Shown here piece after piece: positions 1 to 16,500 of a stretch of DNA of 64,000 nt; position 1 is the stretch's first letter, and each line of letters starts with the position of its first letter. Source of the DNA: Pempheris klunzingeri. Taxonomy: Eukaryota; Chordata; Actinopteri; Acropomatiformes; Pempheridae. The translations under genes were made by a program, and so were the position numbers. The stretch spans positions 15,974,828 to 16,038,827 of the forward strand of contig NC_092019.1 of assembly GCF_042242105.1 (NCBI RefSeq), given 5' to 3'. The notes below the pieces were generated by a model, which saw nothing but the letters and a program-made list of their open reading frames with translations, ran no database searches and had not been told where the DNA came from.

Positions 1-534
1 TGTGTCTCACCCAAATGTAGTTGTATACATAGCAATTATATTATAGTTTATAATAATTTAGTCACGTTTATCTAAATGATTTGATTACTTTTAGCTCCTG
101 TGTATAAATGTTTCCACTGAAGGTGCATAGTCAAATAGAAGTTCAATCAAACTAGATTTGAAAAACATATAAGTAATAGTCCTTGGAACCAAAACACAAA
201 AACTGCTCAAGGATTATGTGGAATCTAGTTTTAGTCTGTTGCATATCATGCAAAATATTGTGACTATTTTGAGTGTAAAGGTTTGCTGCAGTTTACGGTT
301 GATCCCTAAACTGCTTCTATCGTAGCATCATGATTTAAAAGTCCAGTTTTTCTACAAATTTACTCTTAAACTTCCACTTCTCTGTCACCACCCCACACCA
401 ACCATCAAAGCAAACAAATAATCAAAGGAGAAAACTCAGCAAAACAATATTTTGAAGTGAATGTGAGTGTTGCTCCCATTGATGGTCATGTCAACTCATT
501 CATTGTAATTGCATGTTTTATGTAGCTCTTGCAG

Positions 535-2555
535 AGTTTCAAGATCATGGATTACAGTCTGTTGATGGGCATCCACAACATGGACCAGGCCAGTCGGGAG
601 CGGGAGCGTAGTGGGGGCAACTCAGGTGACAGCGGGGGGTCGGAGGGAGCAGTGACCCCAGATCAGCGCCGACCGCAAGCCCAGAAAAGTCTGTATTGTA
701 CTGCCATGGAGTCCATACAAGGGGAGGCTCGAGGGAAGGGAGCTTTGGATTCAGAAGACCAGTGAGTGTTGGCTGACTTGCTTGGCTGAGCACAAGCAGA
801 GCTGAACTACTTTGAACTATTGTTTGCATGTAGTGTAATCTGTGACTTGGACAGGACAGTTAAACAATATGGTGTTGTTTCTCTGGCCTTTTCCTTCCAG
901 CATGGGTGGTATTCCAGCTCGTACTAGTAAAGGAGAGAGGTTACTGATCTACATTGGCATCATTGACATCCTCCAGTCCTACAGGTTGGTGTCTCACAGC
1001 AGCCAAATCAGTTCCTCATATAAACATTAGTTTTTAATTCATGAGCAAGTTTCCCACCTACAGTTTTACTATGTCTTATTGTTTAGGTTTATTAAGAAAT
1101 TGGAGCATTCCTGGAAGGCCTTGGTCCATGATGGGGTAAGAGCCTATACACTAAATGTTCCATAAAGCTAGACAAAGTGCTGCTAGCATTCAAACTACTA
1201 CCAAATAGTACCTCCTGTATTGATTACTTGATTATACAGTAATAAAGATAATTGTCAAACAAATATAGAGTAACAGGTTCTACTGTTTTGATTGCATAGA
1301 AATTTGAGTGCCCTCATATCTGTTCTACTGCCTCTGTTGGCATTTTCCTACTTTAGGACACAGTTTCAGTTCACAGACCTGGCTTCTACGCAGATCGTTT
1401 CCAGCAATTCATGTGCAACACAGCGTTCAAGAAAATTCCACGTAAGTGTGCATATGTGTGTATTTCTGAGTGTACTGAAGTTAGTGGAATGACAACAGAG
1501 ATATCCCAGGGGTAAAAAGCAGAGGTGCCCTTATTGATTATTTCCACTTGTATGTCCTAATCATCTTCTCTTAGTAAAACCGTCACCATCCAAGAAGAGT
1601 CGTGGTGGAGGTCAGGGAGGTCTGAGGAGGGCCCCCACTCTGGGAGCTCCCACTCCCCTATCCCACGCAACAGGACAGTCAGCTGTTGACTCCAGACTAG
1701 TTTACCACAGCCACTTTAAGAGCACAGACTCAGAGGCAGATGGTGGTAAGAACTGAGATGTCACAAACAAAGCCACAAGAACATTAAGTAGATCTGTTGT
1801 TAATTGTACCCACAAGCACAATATCACTATAGTGATCAGAGAGACTGATGTTGAAATGTGTCATAACGTTGTTACTTATTGTTGTCATATGTAGTTTCTC
1901 TGTTCTCAGGCGTGCAGTTGGGCCGACCAGACCTTGTTCCGAGAACCCCTCCGCCTTTTGGAAACTCTGCTGACTGTGAGGCCAACCTGTCCACGTCATC
2001 GCTAGGCAGCGCAGGAGTCGCCCCCACCTCTCCTCCGCTACGGTAGAACTTCACCAAGATAATAACGCATGACCTTTATTCTTCCTTCTCATTTTCAGGC
2101 TCACCGTTCATCCTTTGCTCTGACTTTTCTCCACAGATCTGTAGGGGTGGAAGTGCACAAATCGGCAAACACAGACTTTGACCAGGGTCCCTCTCACAGG
2201 TAGATACACAGGCTTGATAGGTCATAAAATTACAGCCTCATCACACTGTAGAATTTTTTTTTTTCTTCCTTGTGCCATTGTGTTGTATAATTGACTTTTT
2301 TCTTTTCCCAGTTTTGGGGCAGAAGAGGCTTTAGATAATTCAGGCAACCAGTCTGGAAACGAAGATGTAGTTTCACTCTCAGACATCATCCCTGAGACCA
2401 ACATCTGTTTTGTAAGTATAACCGATTGAATGATACATCTGTAAATGAAGATCATTTTCTAGTTTTGCCGTTGAAGCTGCCAATATTGGTTGAACATTCC
2501 TTGTATCCTTCATGTCCCTCATCTTGTATTAACATTAGTTTCCTCTTCACAGTAA
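535..2555 (+). CDS. pip5k1a: Phosphatidylinositol-4-phosphate 5-kinase type 1 alpha, 3' exons (partial)
   Basis: This lipid kinase makes PI(4,5)P2 from PI4P at the plasma membrane. Only the C-terminal half is in the window; the upstream exons lie left of position 1. Exons read in one frame are 535-761, 901-984, 1087-1135, 1357-1441, 1575-1745, 1910-2042, 2137-2199 and 2312-2411. Visible signatures are [15 protein letters not shown], the [15 protein letters not shown] segment, and the activation/specificity loop around [15 protein letters not shown] with its dibasic KK and specificity Glu, followed by [13 protein letters not shown]. After about residue 120 of this part comes a Ser/Pro-rich variable tail ending [10 protein letters not shown]. 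If the 2411 donor joins the acceptor before 2553, a TAA follows directly, so the stop is placed at 2553-2555. The family is certain. The alpha assignment rests on the tail and on psmd4/znf687 being next door. The exact C-terminus is uncertain. Confidence 0.92.
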
Positions 2556-5500
2556 TAAAAAAAACAAAAAAAAAAACACTGCCATATAAGGGCGAGATGT
2601 TTGTGGACGTGGTGAGGCGGCCAGAAGTAAGGATGAAGAGAGCGACAGTCATCACATCCTCCACGGACTCTCTGCTGCACCCCTGTTGTTTTCTCACCCA
2701 TACAGTATATACAGGGAGCGCTGGATGAAGCAGCAAGGTGCAGTGGACGTTATGACAATGAAGAAAGCAGTGATGGGAAGATCATGGAGAAGATGGTGTG
2801 CGGTAGGCTTTGGGGTTTCCCAGCCATCAACACTGTCACTGTGCGCATATATGTGTCCCCCAGTGTCCCAAAGCCCAACTGCCATTGACACACACCTGGA
2901 AAAAAAGGCGTATGACCCTGAATTGGCTGCTCTTTTGTAGCTCTGACAGCACGACATTGAACAAAGATTTTCCTCCATCTTCCCAACATGAAGGATGTTG
3001 CGATGGCATAATGAAGAAAAGTATTTGTTGTATATTGTAAAAAGCCCATGCCCCAGTCACCAGTGGATGGTGAAGGCAGTGAAATTATCCTCGAAGAGTC
3101 GGTCATCGTGTCCCAGCATGAAGCGATGTGGGATGGCACAGACAGCAGATCGGCAGTAACACACACACACACTTAAAAGCACATGAAGGGCATAGCCTGC
3201 CTTTATAGGAGTGAATATCTTCCCGTGTGCTCAAGCACAGTCTAAGTGGGTTCACATTTCCGTGATTCGCACTCTAGTGTTCGTTACCACACATCCATTT
3301 CCCCTCAACACTGCTCATGAGCAGGAGCCATCAATGGTCATCGTTCAGATCAACACTTGCTGCTGTTGATTCTGCAATCGTGTATGCATTTCTTTTTTTT
3401 TTTAAACTGATTGTGGATGTACAGTATTTGTTTAAAATTGGATTTTAAAACAGCGGAGGGGTGGGCTGAAACAGACCTATTTTCAACTTTGTTTAAGTTA
3501 TTCTGCTGGAAGCCACGGTGGTGCTGCTAAGGTCCAACTAGATCTTGCCACTGCTGAATGTACATTACAATGTTTTCTTACATAGAATGTGTCTTATTAA
3601 CATGACAGACCACATTTGTACAACCCTGAAAGTCTCCCCCTCTGATGTGACCATGTGTGCTAAAGTATAAATGAATACAGTGCATTCTGTCGACAGCTTT
3701 GCTGGCCAGCATCATGCTGTTAAATGAGGTCATGCTATTAATCTAATATAATAGTAATAATTTCCAGCTACTGTCATTTCTGTCATGTCTGTGCCTTTAC
3801 ATGTTTGTCCCTTACCTGATGTGTGATTTTAACTGACATTTTTTTTACAGGTTAGTGTTGTAGTCACACAGAGAAACAGGCCTTATCACTACAGCTGAAT
3901 TCATCAAACTGCCATTTGTATGTCTGAAACAACCATCGGTTGTCAGGGTTTAAAAGGTAACTTCAGATTTTACTGCAAACACTAGTAAAATGCCTTTTGT
4001 TTGTGTGTATGTTGAGTGTGAGTCACTGTGGTTTATCAGCACAGCTAATTTCTTTTTACTCTCCAGACATCAGACAGTTAAGATGTTTGTCTTCTCTGAT
4101 AATCATTTCTGCTGGTTACAGAAATGACACCCACGCAAATCCACTCTTGGACCAATGTTACTAACTCTGTGTGCAACTAATTTTTGTATTTTTGTTTATA
4201 TATGTGGTCTTACTCAGCTTTTGCTCGGCTGTTCATAAAAATTGTGCTTTGTTTTCACACATTGTTACGTGGTTATCTTATTGTTTAAGGCACTAAACAG
4301 GCTGGCGAGGTGGCTGGCAGAGAGCGTTTTACCCCACGGGATATTTCTGATACAGAAATTTGAATCACTACCAGGTGACTGTAGCAAAACTCAAGATCTT
4401 AGACGTCATCTCATCTGATGAATTACTGTTCATATTTGTTAGGCACATGTGGTCTATGCAGCAGAGAGGGAGAAGGGGAAATGTGAATTATGAATATAGG
4501 AGGAAGGAAAACTACTCATGTTCATCAATGCACAGCTGAGAAATCAGAACTGAGTCTTTTGTGTTATTAGCCAGTTGCGGCACCAAAGAAAAGAATAGGG
4601 AGTTCCTGCCAATGTTCAGGATCCAGTACAGTTAACATAAAGATGAAATTTACACTCCTGGACACCGGTTAGGACCGATACATTGTATATGGTAATAACA
4701 CTGGGTTGACCTGTGTTTTAAGGATCTATTATTAAACTGGATGTTTTTTGCTAAATAATTTCAGGTCTGATAAGCTGTATCTGACATGAATCTAGTCCCT
4801 GTAAAGATTTTTTTTTTTTAATTTTTCTTTTATCAAGAATTGGTTTACATTGTGGCCGGAGACATTTCAAGATTGAACTCCACATTCCTGTGAAATTAGA
4901 AAGTTACATTTACTACAATTGTGGTAGCTATTATAACCCATTATTTACAACCTTTGTGTAGCTGGGAGGATGTGTTACTTGTAAAGCCGAAATATAAAAT
5001 ATTGATTAATTTCAAACCGATCAGTTTAAAATAATATGTAGTTGGTTGAGAGCCACCAAAGAAAAAAGAAACACTCCATGAAATTCATTTTCATTACAAA
5101 AATCCAGATTATATTTTATGACACCTGCATTTTGATATTTTATGTTGTAATTTTTTTTTAATTGGTGGTGCTGTGTAATTGCTGGTTGCAGACCAGTTCT
5201 GTCGCAGTTGTTACGTACTACACCACAGCACAAGAGAAACACCATCATTCGGTGCTTAAAGGGCGGCACACTCTGTAGACACTACGATATATTTGAAGTA
5301 ATGCAATATGAACCACAATCTGCCACCTTTCAGCTCTAAGAAGTATATTTATTGATATGGTTGATTGCAGGCTGAAATGATAAAAGTTGTATTATGTACT
5401 TTAGATGATTGTACGTATACTGACAGAAGGATGTCTGAATCTTTATAGCATGTATTGCCTATGAAGGGGGACTATTTGACAATTTCACTTTTTATATTTC

Positions 5501-5982
5501 TTGTTTAGATTGTGATATGATAGGTAGATTGTCTTCATGATGATTCTGGGTGTTAATCTCCCGTGCTTTTTCTACATGAATGTTTCACACGGCTTACGAG
5601 CCAACGTTGCTGGTTGTCCTATATGCTTCAATTACTATATTTTTACTGTGTATAAAATGTGTATATGTACATAGGAGTCACGGAAATGCCTTCTCATGCA
5701 ATATGTGCTGCCTGTTCCTCCTGCCATGTTTCATTTATGTGGTGGTGATGTTTTCATGTCTGATTTTAAAGGATTAAACATATTTTGTAATTCTTGGTTT
5801 TGGTTCCTTTCTTCATGTGTGTTATGCTACCTGTTCTACTGCAGATCTTTTTGAACAGTAGTGTATGTTAAAAGAAAAAATACTACCATCCTTTTAAGTG
5901 TCTGAAGAGATTTTAATCCTCTCTAGAGAACATAATGTAGTGCATGCTGCAACCAAAGTGGTGAGTTGTGTTGAATTCGCTG
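2556..5982 (+). other. Likely pip5k1a 3'UTR and intergenic DNA
   Basis: This 3.4-kb AT-rich stretch has no convincing conserved coding sequence. It probably holds the long pip5k1a 3'UTR. A candidate poly(A) signal ATTAAA lies at 5773-5778, just before the convergent pentraxin gene ends. A second possible coding exon at 2706-2888 is discussed in the findings. Short (CA)n near 3158-3172 is the only simple repeat of note. Extents of the UTR are inferred only. Confidence 0.5.
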
Positions 5983-6852
5983 TTACACAACTTCAGACTC
6001 CTCGTCTACCAAAACCTCCCCTGTGATATGATAGTCCAGGGATCTCCAGTTGAACACGTTGCCTGGAGTGAAGTGTTTGTCATCCATGTAACGTTTGATC
6101 TCAGCAGCGGGGGTGACATGGTTCCACATGTGCACATTTGTAATCATACCAAGGAAAGACTGATTTGCATTGAAACCCCCGCCATGGGAGTCCTGCTCTT
6201 GGCCCAGGATGGTGATGGGTGTTCCGGCGATGGGCCCAGTTTTGATGAATCTCTTGATGGTCGCCTTGCCGTCCAGCCACAGCTGAGCCACTCCATTTTC
6301 AGAGCTCCAGGTGGTGCACATGGAGTGCCATTTATTTGGAGGAAATGACAGCGACAGAAAGTCTGTACTCCCGCCCTGAGCAAAGACCCTAATGACATCT
6401 TCGGAATTGGTCTTAAAGAGCATAAAGGCGTTGCTGACCGTGCTGGTAGCCAAAGAGAAGAGCCCGTAGTTTCTGGTGAGATCTGTGAGGAATCTGAACA
6501 GACAGATGAGAAACTGGAGCAAACAATCTCTCAAACATTACCATGAACAAAGAAGCTTTGTGATTACACCACCAGTTACCTGAGACAGACAGTCACAGAG
6601 TTGAATTTGGTTTGAAATGTGATAAGTTTCACATGATCTCTGTTGTTCTCCTTGGGGAAGACAAACACTTTGCCTGACAAATCTGCAAAGGTGGAGAATC
6701 AAAGCAAAATCTTTAAGATGACGAAATTTAAATGCTACAGGGTAAACACAAGCTTGTGTACAAAGCTGCATCAATTGAGCAAATGTTGACATACCCTGAG
6801 GTACTGCGCAACATGTTACAAGCATCAGCATCAAGAGTAAGAGTTTCTCCAT
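5983..6852 (-). CDS. Short pentraxin (C-reactive protein / serum amyloid P-like)
   Basis: This is a secreted, calcium-dependent pattern-recognition lectin of the acute-phase type that normally assembles into pentamers. It has three exons: 6852-6795 (signal peptide MEKLLLLMLMLVTCCAVPQG), 6682-6580 and 6493-5983. Together they encode 223 residues, the usual length of CRP/SAP. Evidence includes the pentraxin signature HSMCTTWSS (HxCxTWxS), the two conserved disulfide cysteines (VTVCLR and HSMC), the calcium-site segment ILGQEQDSHGGGFNANQSF and the C-terminal FNWRSLDYHITGEV block. The start is the only Met giving a hydrophobic leader. The gene is convergent with pip5k1a and divergent from psmd4. 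A possible ATTAAA poly(A) signal (minus strand) lies at 5912-5917. CRP and SAP cannot be told apart here because fish pentraxins do not map one-to-one onto them. Confidence 0.92.
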
Positions 6853-7966
6853 CTGAGATTTCAAAAAGTCAAGAAAATTGTTTTTGCAGTAATTTGATGG
6901 TCATAAAATCATTTCAGCTCAACAGTTCATTGCTGTCCAATCCTTTTCCGAATGGCAGAAATTTATCATTCAAGAAATAAGGAAATACCACTTTGTTTCA
7001 ATTTTTTGTCATTGCAATACAATGAAATGCCGTTTACCATCTAACCTGAGGTCCAAAAAGCAGTGAAGTGCAGACTATTCTACGTATGTATCAGGGTAAT
7101 GCATAAAAACAGTAAGATTAGAATACACTAAGATATATACAGTGTGAACATGTGCAGCCTGTCATTAAATTGTTAATTTGTATTATGAGAGTAAATTTAC
7201 ACAAATTAACAAAACATAAAGGATCAGATGCAAATAGCAAATGCAGTTTGAAAATGAATATGGAAAACTATTAGATCTGAGATGTAAAGAGCGTATTTTA
7301 CCTTGTGGCCCTTTTGGTTTGTCTGAGCTGCTTTTATTTGTGAGACAAGCACTGTTTGCTATGCTTTATCATTGAGGACTGTGGACTCAGATACAGGATC
7401 AATCAAACAAGGGGTGTGTGGTGGAAACTTTGTGGGTCTGAATGAGCATACGAATGGGACACTTTCATGATTCATTTCTCTTAATGTCATGAGGATGAGT
7501 TTCTATCTCAGGACACGTATTGCTTACATGTGCATGCCAGTTCCAGCACAGTGTACACATTCATACATGTCTTGTGTTTGTGTCAGTGTCTGTGCTATTT
7601 GCCCCTTCAGAAGTATCTTGCGTCTCTCGTTAAATGAACATATACCGCCATAATATACCATGTCATGGTGCAGGTACACCCCGGGGCCCAAAGAGGTGCC
7701 CCCATGTGAATTTTTTTTTCTGAGTCTGTGCACACCACTGATTCAATAAGCAAACTCTGTATGACCCCCACAGAGCATGAAAAGTAATAGTTAATGATAT
7801 TGTATACGAAGATGGATTCAGCCAAATGTTTGGAGCTCATTGTTATTAGGAATCATAACATTTTCTCACAACAATCTATAAAATTCATAGTGTTTTTTTT
7901 TCTTTCTTGTAAAAACATCATTACCCATGAGCCATCACGATGACGTAGAAAACCACAGACATCAAG
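6853..7966. other. Divergent intergenic region between pentraxin and psmd4
   Basis: About 1.1 kb separate the start codons of two genes transcribed away from each other, so this segment should hold both promoters. It is AT-rich. I see no clear TATA box at a sensible distance, no CpG-island-like density and no coding sequence. The short open frames here lack homology features. Confidence 0.5.
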
Positions 7967-11961
<3,995 letters not shown>

Positions 11962-12173
11962 ACATCCAAAGAGAGGAACTTAATATATGATAAATAGAAA
12001 AAGAATTGCACTGCAAGTGTTATTCACAATAACGTCATTACTCTCCTCAATCCAGGAACCATTTTGTTCATCTTTTGTTTATGTAACTAAACTGTAAACA
12101 ACTTTTGTCTTTTTTCAACTTTCTTTTGAATCTTTTGTAATATAACTACACGTAAGCATGGGCAGATTTCCTC

Positions 12174-12179
12174 AATAAA
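12174..12179 (+). promoter_or_regulatory. psmd4 poly(A) signal
   Basis: A canonical AATAAA lies 213 bases after the psmd4 stop codon and is followed by T/G-rich sequence, as expected for a cleavage and polyadenylation site. Confidence 0.75.
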
Positions 12180-13533
12180 TTTACAGAATATAAGGTGGTA
12201 CTTCATCTGATGTTGAGTTTTACTTACAGTTGTGTGAACAGCAAGTGTTATTTTGTCGTCACCTACTTCTCCAAAATATCAATCAACGTTGCACTGAAAT
12301 CTACACATTTTGACTGATATTACACAGTTAGTGTCATATTCATTAAACATGCATTTTAGGATGGGAATATCATTTTTATTATCTCTAGTTGTTTTTACTG
12401 GACAAAACTGAGTACAAAAGACGCATGATGTCTGCAAGCGAACACAGCTGAGGGGAGAGACATATGTTAAGATTAAAGGCAAGCTGATAATACTGAATGT
12501 TTTCCTACAGTTCTTGTGAGAATTTGAAGTCGCATTATTTTATACCTTCATCTAATGTAGAAAAACAGCCAGACTCAGTATGATATTAGAAAATGTGTTT
12601 TTATGCAGGGAACTCGGATTGATTGAAACAAATCTGCATTTGTGTTTCTGTGATAGTGAAACAAACAAAAAAAATGTGTTTAACGATTGACTACGATTAA
12701 CTTTGATATTTAATGAGACCAGAGTTTTGCTTAAAGCAAGTATTGAAAAAAGCACAGAAATCTTTCCAGACTTTGATTAGTCTCATGGTGCCAACACAAA
12801 CAAGTGACAGATCATTGCAGAAAGTGTGGTTTGTGTTAGTATATTTTATTAGATAATGTATAAAGGGTAACTTTGCTCTTGAACGTCACACCGTTTTAAA
12901 TTAATCAACACTGAACTAGAAATGTAAACATGTGGGAGGCTGCTGGGAAGTCACTGTCGCGTGATTTGTTGACGTGTAACTTATGCGACCGAGAGGAAAG
13001 TCAGGAACCAACTTCGCTGACTAGCAGGTAATTCAAATTTAATACATGCGTAAGCTTCAACCGAGGCAAAATAACACGCTTTAAACATAGTATGTTAGGA
13101 CCACATTAGTTGAGTGCTGCACTGATGCAGCTAATTATAGCTTTTGACTACTTGAGGAAAGTTGGACGGCTGGCGTTAGCAAGGCCAGCTACCAGTTAGA
13201 TGCTAAAGTTTAGCTAGCTGTTCGCAGAAGGACCCACTTGTTGCAACATGACACCCAAGTTTGACACGCTAAACATCAGCTTTGACTAACTTTTCTTTAC
13301 ATGTGTTTGTCATTGATCGGTCATGTCTAGATGCAGATGAACAACACACCGATAATTTTCTGTTTTAACCAAACCCCAGACTTGACGTGATCCCAGCTGT
13401 GACATCTTTATTAAAATCAGACATAAAAGTTTAACTTAGCTGAGTTGTGTCAACATGTCGTGTTTAAGTTAACCTTGTATGAATTGCTTTGGCTCATTTG
13501 TTGCCCAAATAGGTTTTGAGCCCTGTGCTGGCA
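12180..13533 (+). other. Intergenic DNA, znf687 5'UTR exon and intron 1
   Basis: About 700 bases of AT-rich spacer follow psmd4. A non-coding first exon of znf687 likely ends at 13027 (GACTAGCAG before GTAATT). A 485-base intron then runs to the acceptor CCAAATAG at 13512, and the ATG follows at 13534. The region just upstream (about 12930-13020) is richer in CpG and is the probable promoter. The transcription start itself is not visible. Confidence 0.55.
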
Positions 13534-16500
13534 ATGGGGGACATGAAGACCCCAGACTTTGATGATTTGCTGGCGGCTTTTGACATTCCTGACATTGATG
13601 CCAAAGAGGCCATTCAGTCAAGTCCAGAGGAGGAACGGGACGAGGTGGGCAGTAATGCAGATGAGAGAGAGCGTGGGTCTCCTTCATGCTTTCCCTGCCC
13701 TCCGGCCTCACATAGTGACCCCCCTGTGGTCAGTGTCATTGTGAAAAACACAGTACGGTCAGAGTCTTTTGACGAGGACAAGTCTGTCACGGACGATACA
13801 GAGAATCCTTCGAGCAGTGGATTAAACTCTCAGGTTCAGGTCAAGTTTGGTGACATCACCTCACAACTTGGTTCCAAAATGTCTGCTGATGTCCCCATGG
13901 AGCCCCTGATTGCCAATGGCTTTGAGGGATCTGCACCCAGGGATCAGGGACAGTCCAACACAGAGCCATGGCCCCAGTGTTCACCACTGAGGTCCACTTC
14001 CAATGCTGATGAGGGTGACGGTGATAAAGATGCTGACGCTGGCGCGATCCTGCACACGTCTGATGTTATAAACAGTTTGAAGCCCCTCCTCTACCTTCAG
14101 TCTTCAGCTAGTGCTGGTCCCAACTCCTCAACTCCTCCCTCCCCTGTCAGCCCTCACCCTCCTCCTCACTCTCCTCAGAAGGAAGAAACATGTCTCCTCA
14201 GTAATCTATCATCCTGCTCTTTACCACAAAACGGGAGTATTAAGACTGGAAGGAAGTGCGTTATGTACTCAGATGAAGATGACTCAGAGCCAGACTTAGG
14301 TAGTCCACTGGTGATCCAGGAGAGTCCAGAATCTATGATGTCCTCCCCTCCCAAATTTAAATACAGAGCAAAAGTACAGTCTGAGCTGCTTGGGTCTCCT
14401 GAAACCATTTCTTGCCTTGTTTCACATCCTCCTCATCTCACTTCTCTGGCATCTCTAAAACCTAAACCTCAGCATGAGGAAAAGGGGCACCCTACCACCC
14501 TCAGTTCTCCCTCCACAGCTCCTCAGCCACAGAGCCCCCAGGACTGCCTCCCCTCGGTCAGTGCGGACTCTGCATCAGTCCAAGAGGAGAAATACCCAGA
14601 GCATGTGATTGATGAGAGGGACTCGCCGGAGAGCCCACCACCCAGTGAGACAGGTCTTGTAGTCCCCAAGACGTGCAGCAGTCCTGATTCAGCTCAAACA
14701 TCAGGTCTAGCATCGAACCAGAAGAGCCCCAGTCACGAAGAGGAGCTCATGGAAAGTGAGCCGAGAGAAGAGGACGGGCCATGTGACACAGAGGAGCTGA
14801 GTGAAAAGATGGCTGGAGATGGAGAAAATTTAAACGAGGCTGGTGCTGAAGATCTTGTGTTTGCTAATGCTGCAGAGACGGTGTCACCTCCACTCCGCCC
14901 GCTCAAAGTTAAAATCAAAATGCCCACAGGCAGCATCACAAGGACTGTGACTAGTGTTGCACCTAAAAGAAGTGGAAGAGTCACTGCAAAGGGTGTGGAT
15001 AGTTCAAAACCTTCACCAGAACATCATAACACAAGATCCAAGATTGAGTTATCACAGCAATCTCAGATGCCTGCAGTGGCGATGCTCCAGGATGCCTGTG
15101 CTGCAACGCTGGAAGGTGCCATTACAGTCAAAGATAAAACAGCAGTGGACACCAAGCCCAAAGTTTCCCCCACAGCCGTCAGCATCACCAAAACTGCAGC
15201 CCTCCCCTCCGTGTCAGTCTCCTTTCCCAGAGTCAGCCCAGGTGGGATGAACCCTCGCAGCCTGGGCCAGAAAAGTCTGAACAGCGGGAAGACGCTTCCA
15301 GCACCTTCACCTCTGCTCAATCCTCAAAGTAGCAACAGACCAGCCTCCATAGTGAACAGCACTGGAGCAATCATATCCAAGAGTCAGACCAACCTGGTAG
15401 AGGCTTTCAACAAGATCCTCAACAACAAGAACCTGCTACCCTGTTACAGACCAGATCTGAGCTCCCCTCTTCCTGCAGAGTGGGGCCTTCCTCTACCTGC
15501 ACAGGTAAGCTGCCATTGTATTACAGAGCTGAAACGGTTAAAAGAAAAATATAGGAGGGGAATGTGTGCAATATAACTCAAAATTTTCACAGTGTTACAT
15601 ACTGAACTTTGTTCCCAGCAGGCTGATTTCCTTCTACAACAGGACTAGGCTTACTTTGCAGCATTGTTGTGCATAGCTCCTCATTTCATATCAGTGTATA
15701 AGAAGATGAGTGTTTGTTTCCTCGCAGGGTTACCGCTGTTTGGAGTGCGGCGATGCCTTTGCTCTGGAGCAGAGTCTGGTGCGGCACTACGCTCGGCGCT
15801 CGCTGAGGATTGAGGTGACCTGTAACCACTGCGCCAAGCGGCTGGCCTTCTTCAACAAGTGCAGCCTGCTTTTACACGCCAGAGAGCACAAGGAGAGAGG
15901 CCTGATCATGCAGTGTTCACACCTGGTCATGAAACCTGTCCCTGTGGAGCAGATGATTGTCCTCCAGGAACCCACAGCAGTTGGTTGGTGAACATTGTCT
16001 CTGTTGTTTCGCTTTTTCCGTAGGTGTGATTCCTGCTTGCGATTGTGATCTCTTTGGATATTTCTCCTTGATCCTTCAGGTGGGCTCTCTTCATCTACTC
16101 TTCCATCCTCTTCAGGACTGTCATCATCATCCTCTCTAGGCCAGGCCACCCCAAACCCAACACCCTCGCCACATAAAGCACTATCCAACAAGAAAGCAGA
16201 GGCACTGCAGTACATCAGCAATAAATGTCCCGAGTGCCAGGCTCAGTTCAACCACAAAGAAGAGGTGGCCGAGCATTTCCAAGAAATAAAACCACCGCAA
16301 ACCTATGTGAGTGCTTAGTATCAGAGAAAGAGCAAGAAATTAAATTTGGTCTCCTATGATCTGAAAATAAACTTTTCTCTACTCTTGTTCTGCAGTCATG
16401 CACAGAGTGTTCTCCTCCCATGCTCCTGCCCAACAGCTGTAGTGCAGCAGCCCATCAGCGCATCCACCAAGGGTGCCCACCACACGTCTGCCCAGAGTGT

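Noticed and set aside
2426-2736. Overlapping 94-100 residue frames on both strands
   Set aside because: They cross the poly(A)-rich tract and the pip5k1a 3'UTR without domain features; only the splice-linked frame from 2706 merits a check.
13516-13533. Upstream in-frame extension of znf687 (SPVLA before MGDMKT)
   Set aside because: It would need a TTG start. The conserved family N-terminus begins at the ATG at 13534, and the extra codons are 5'UTR just after a splice acceptor.
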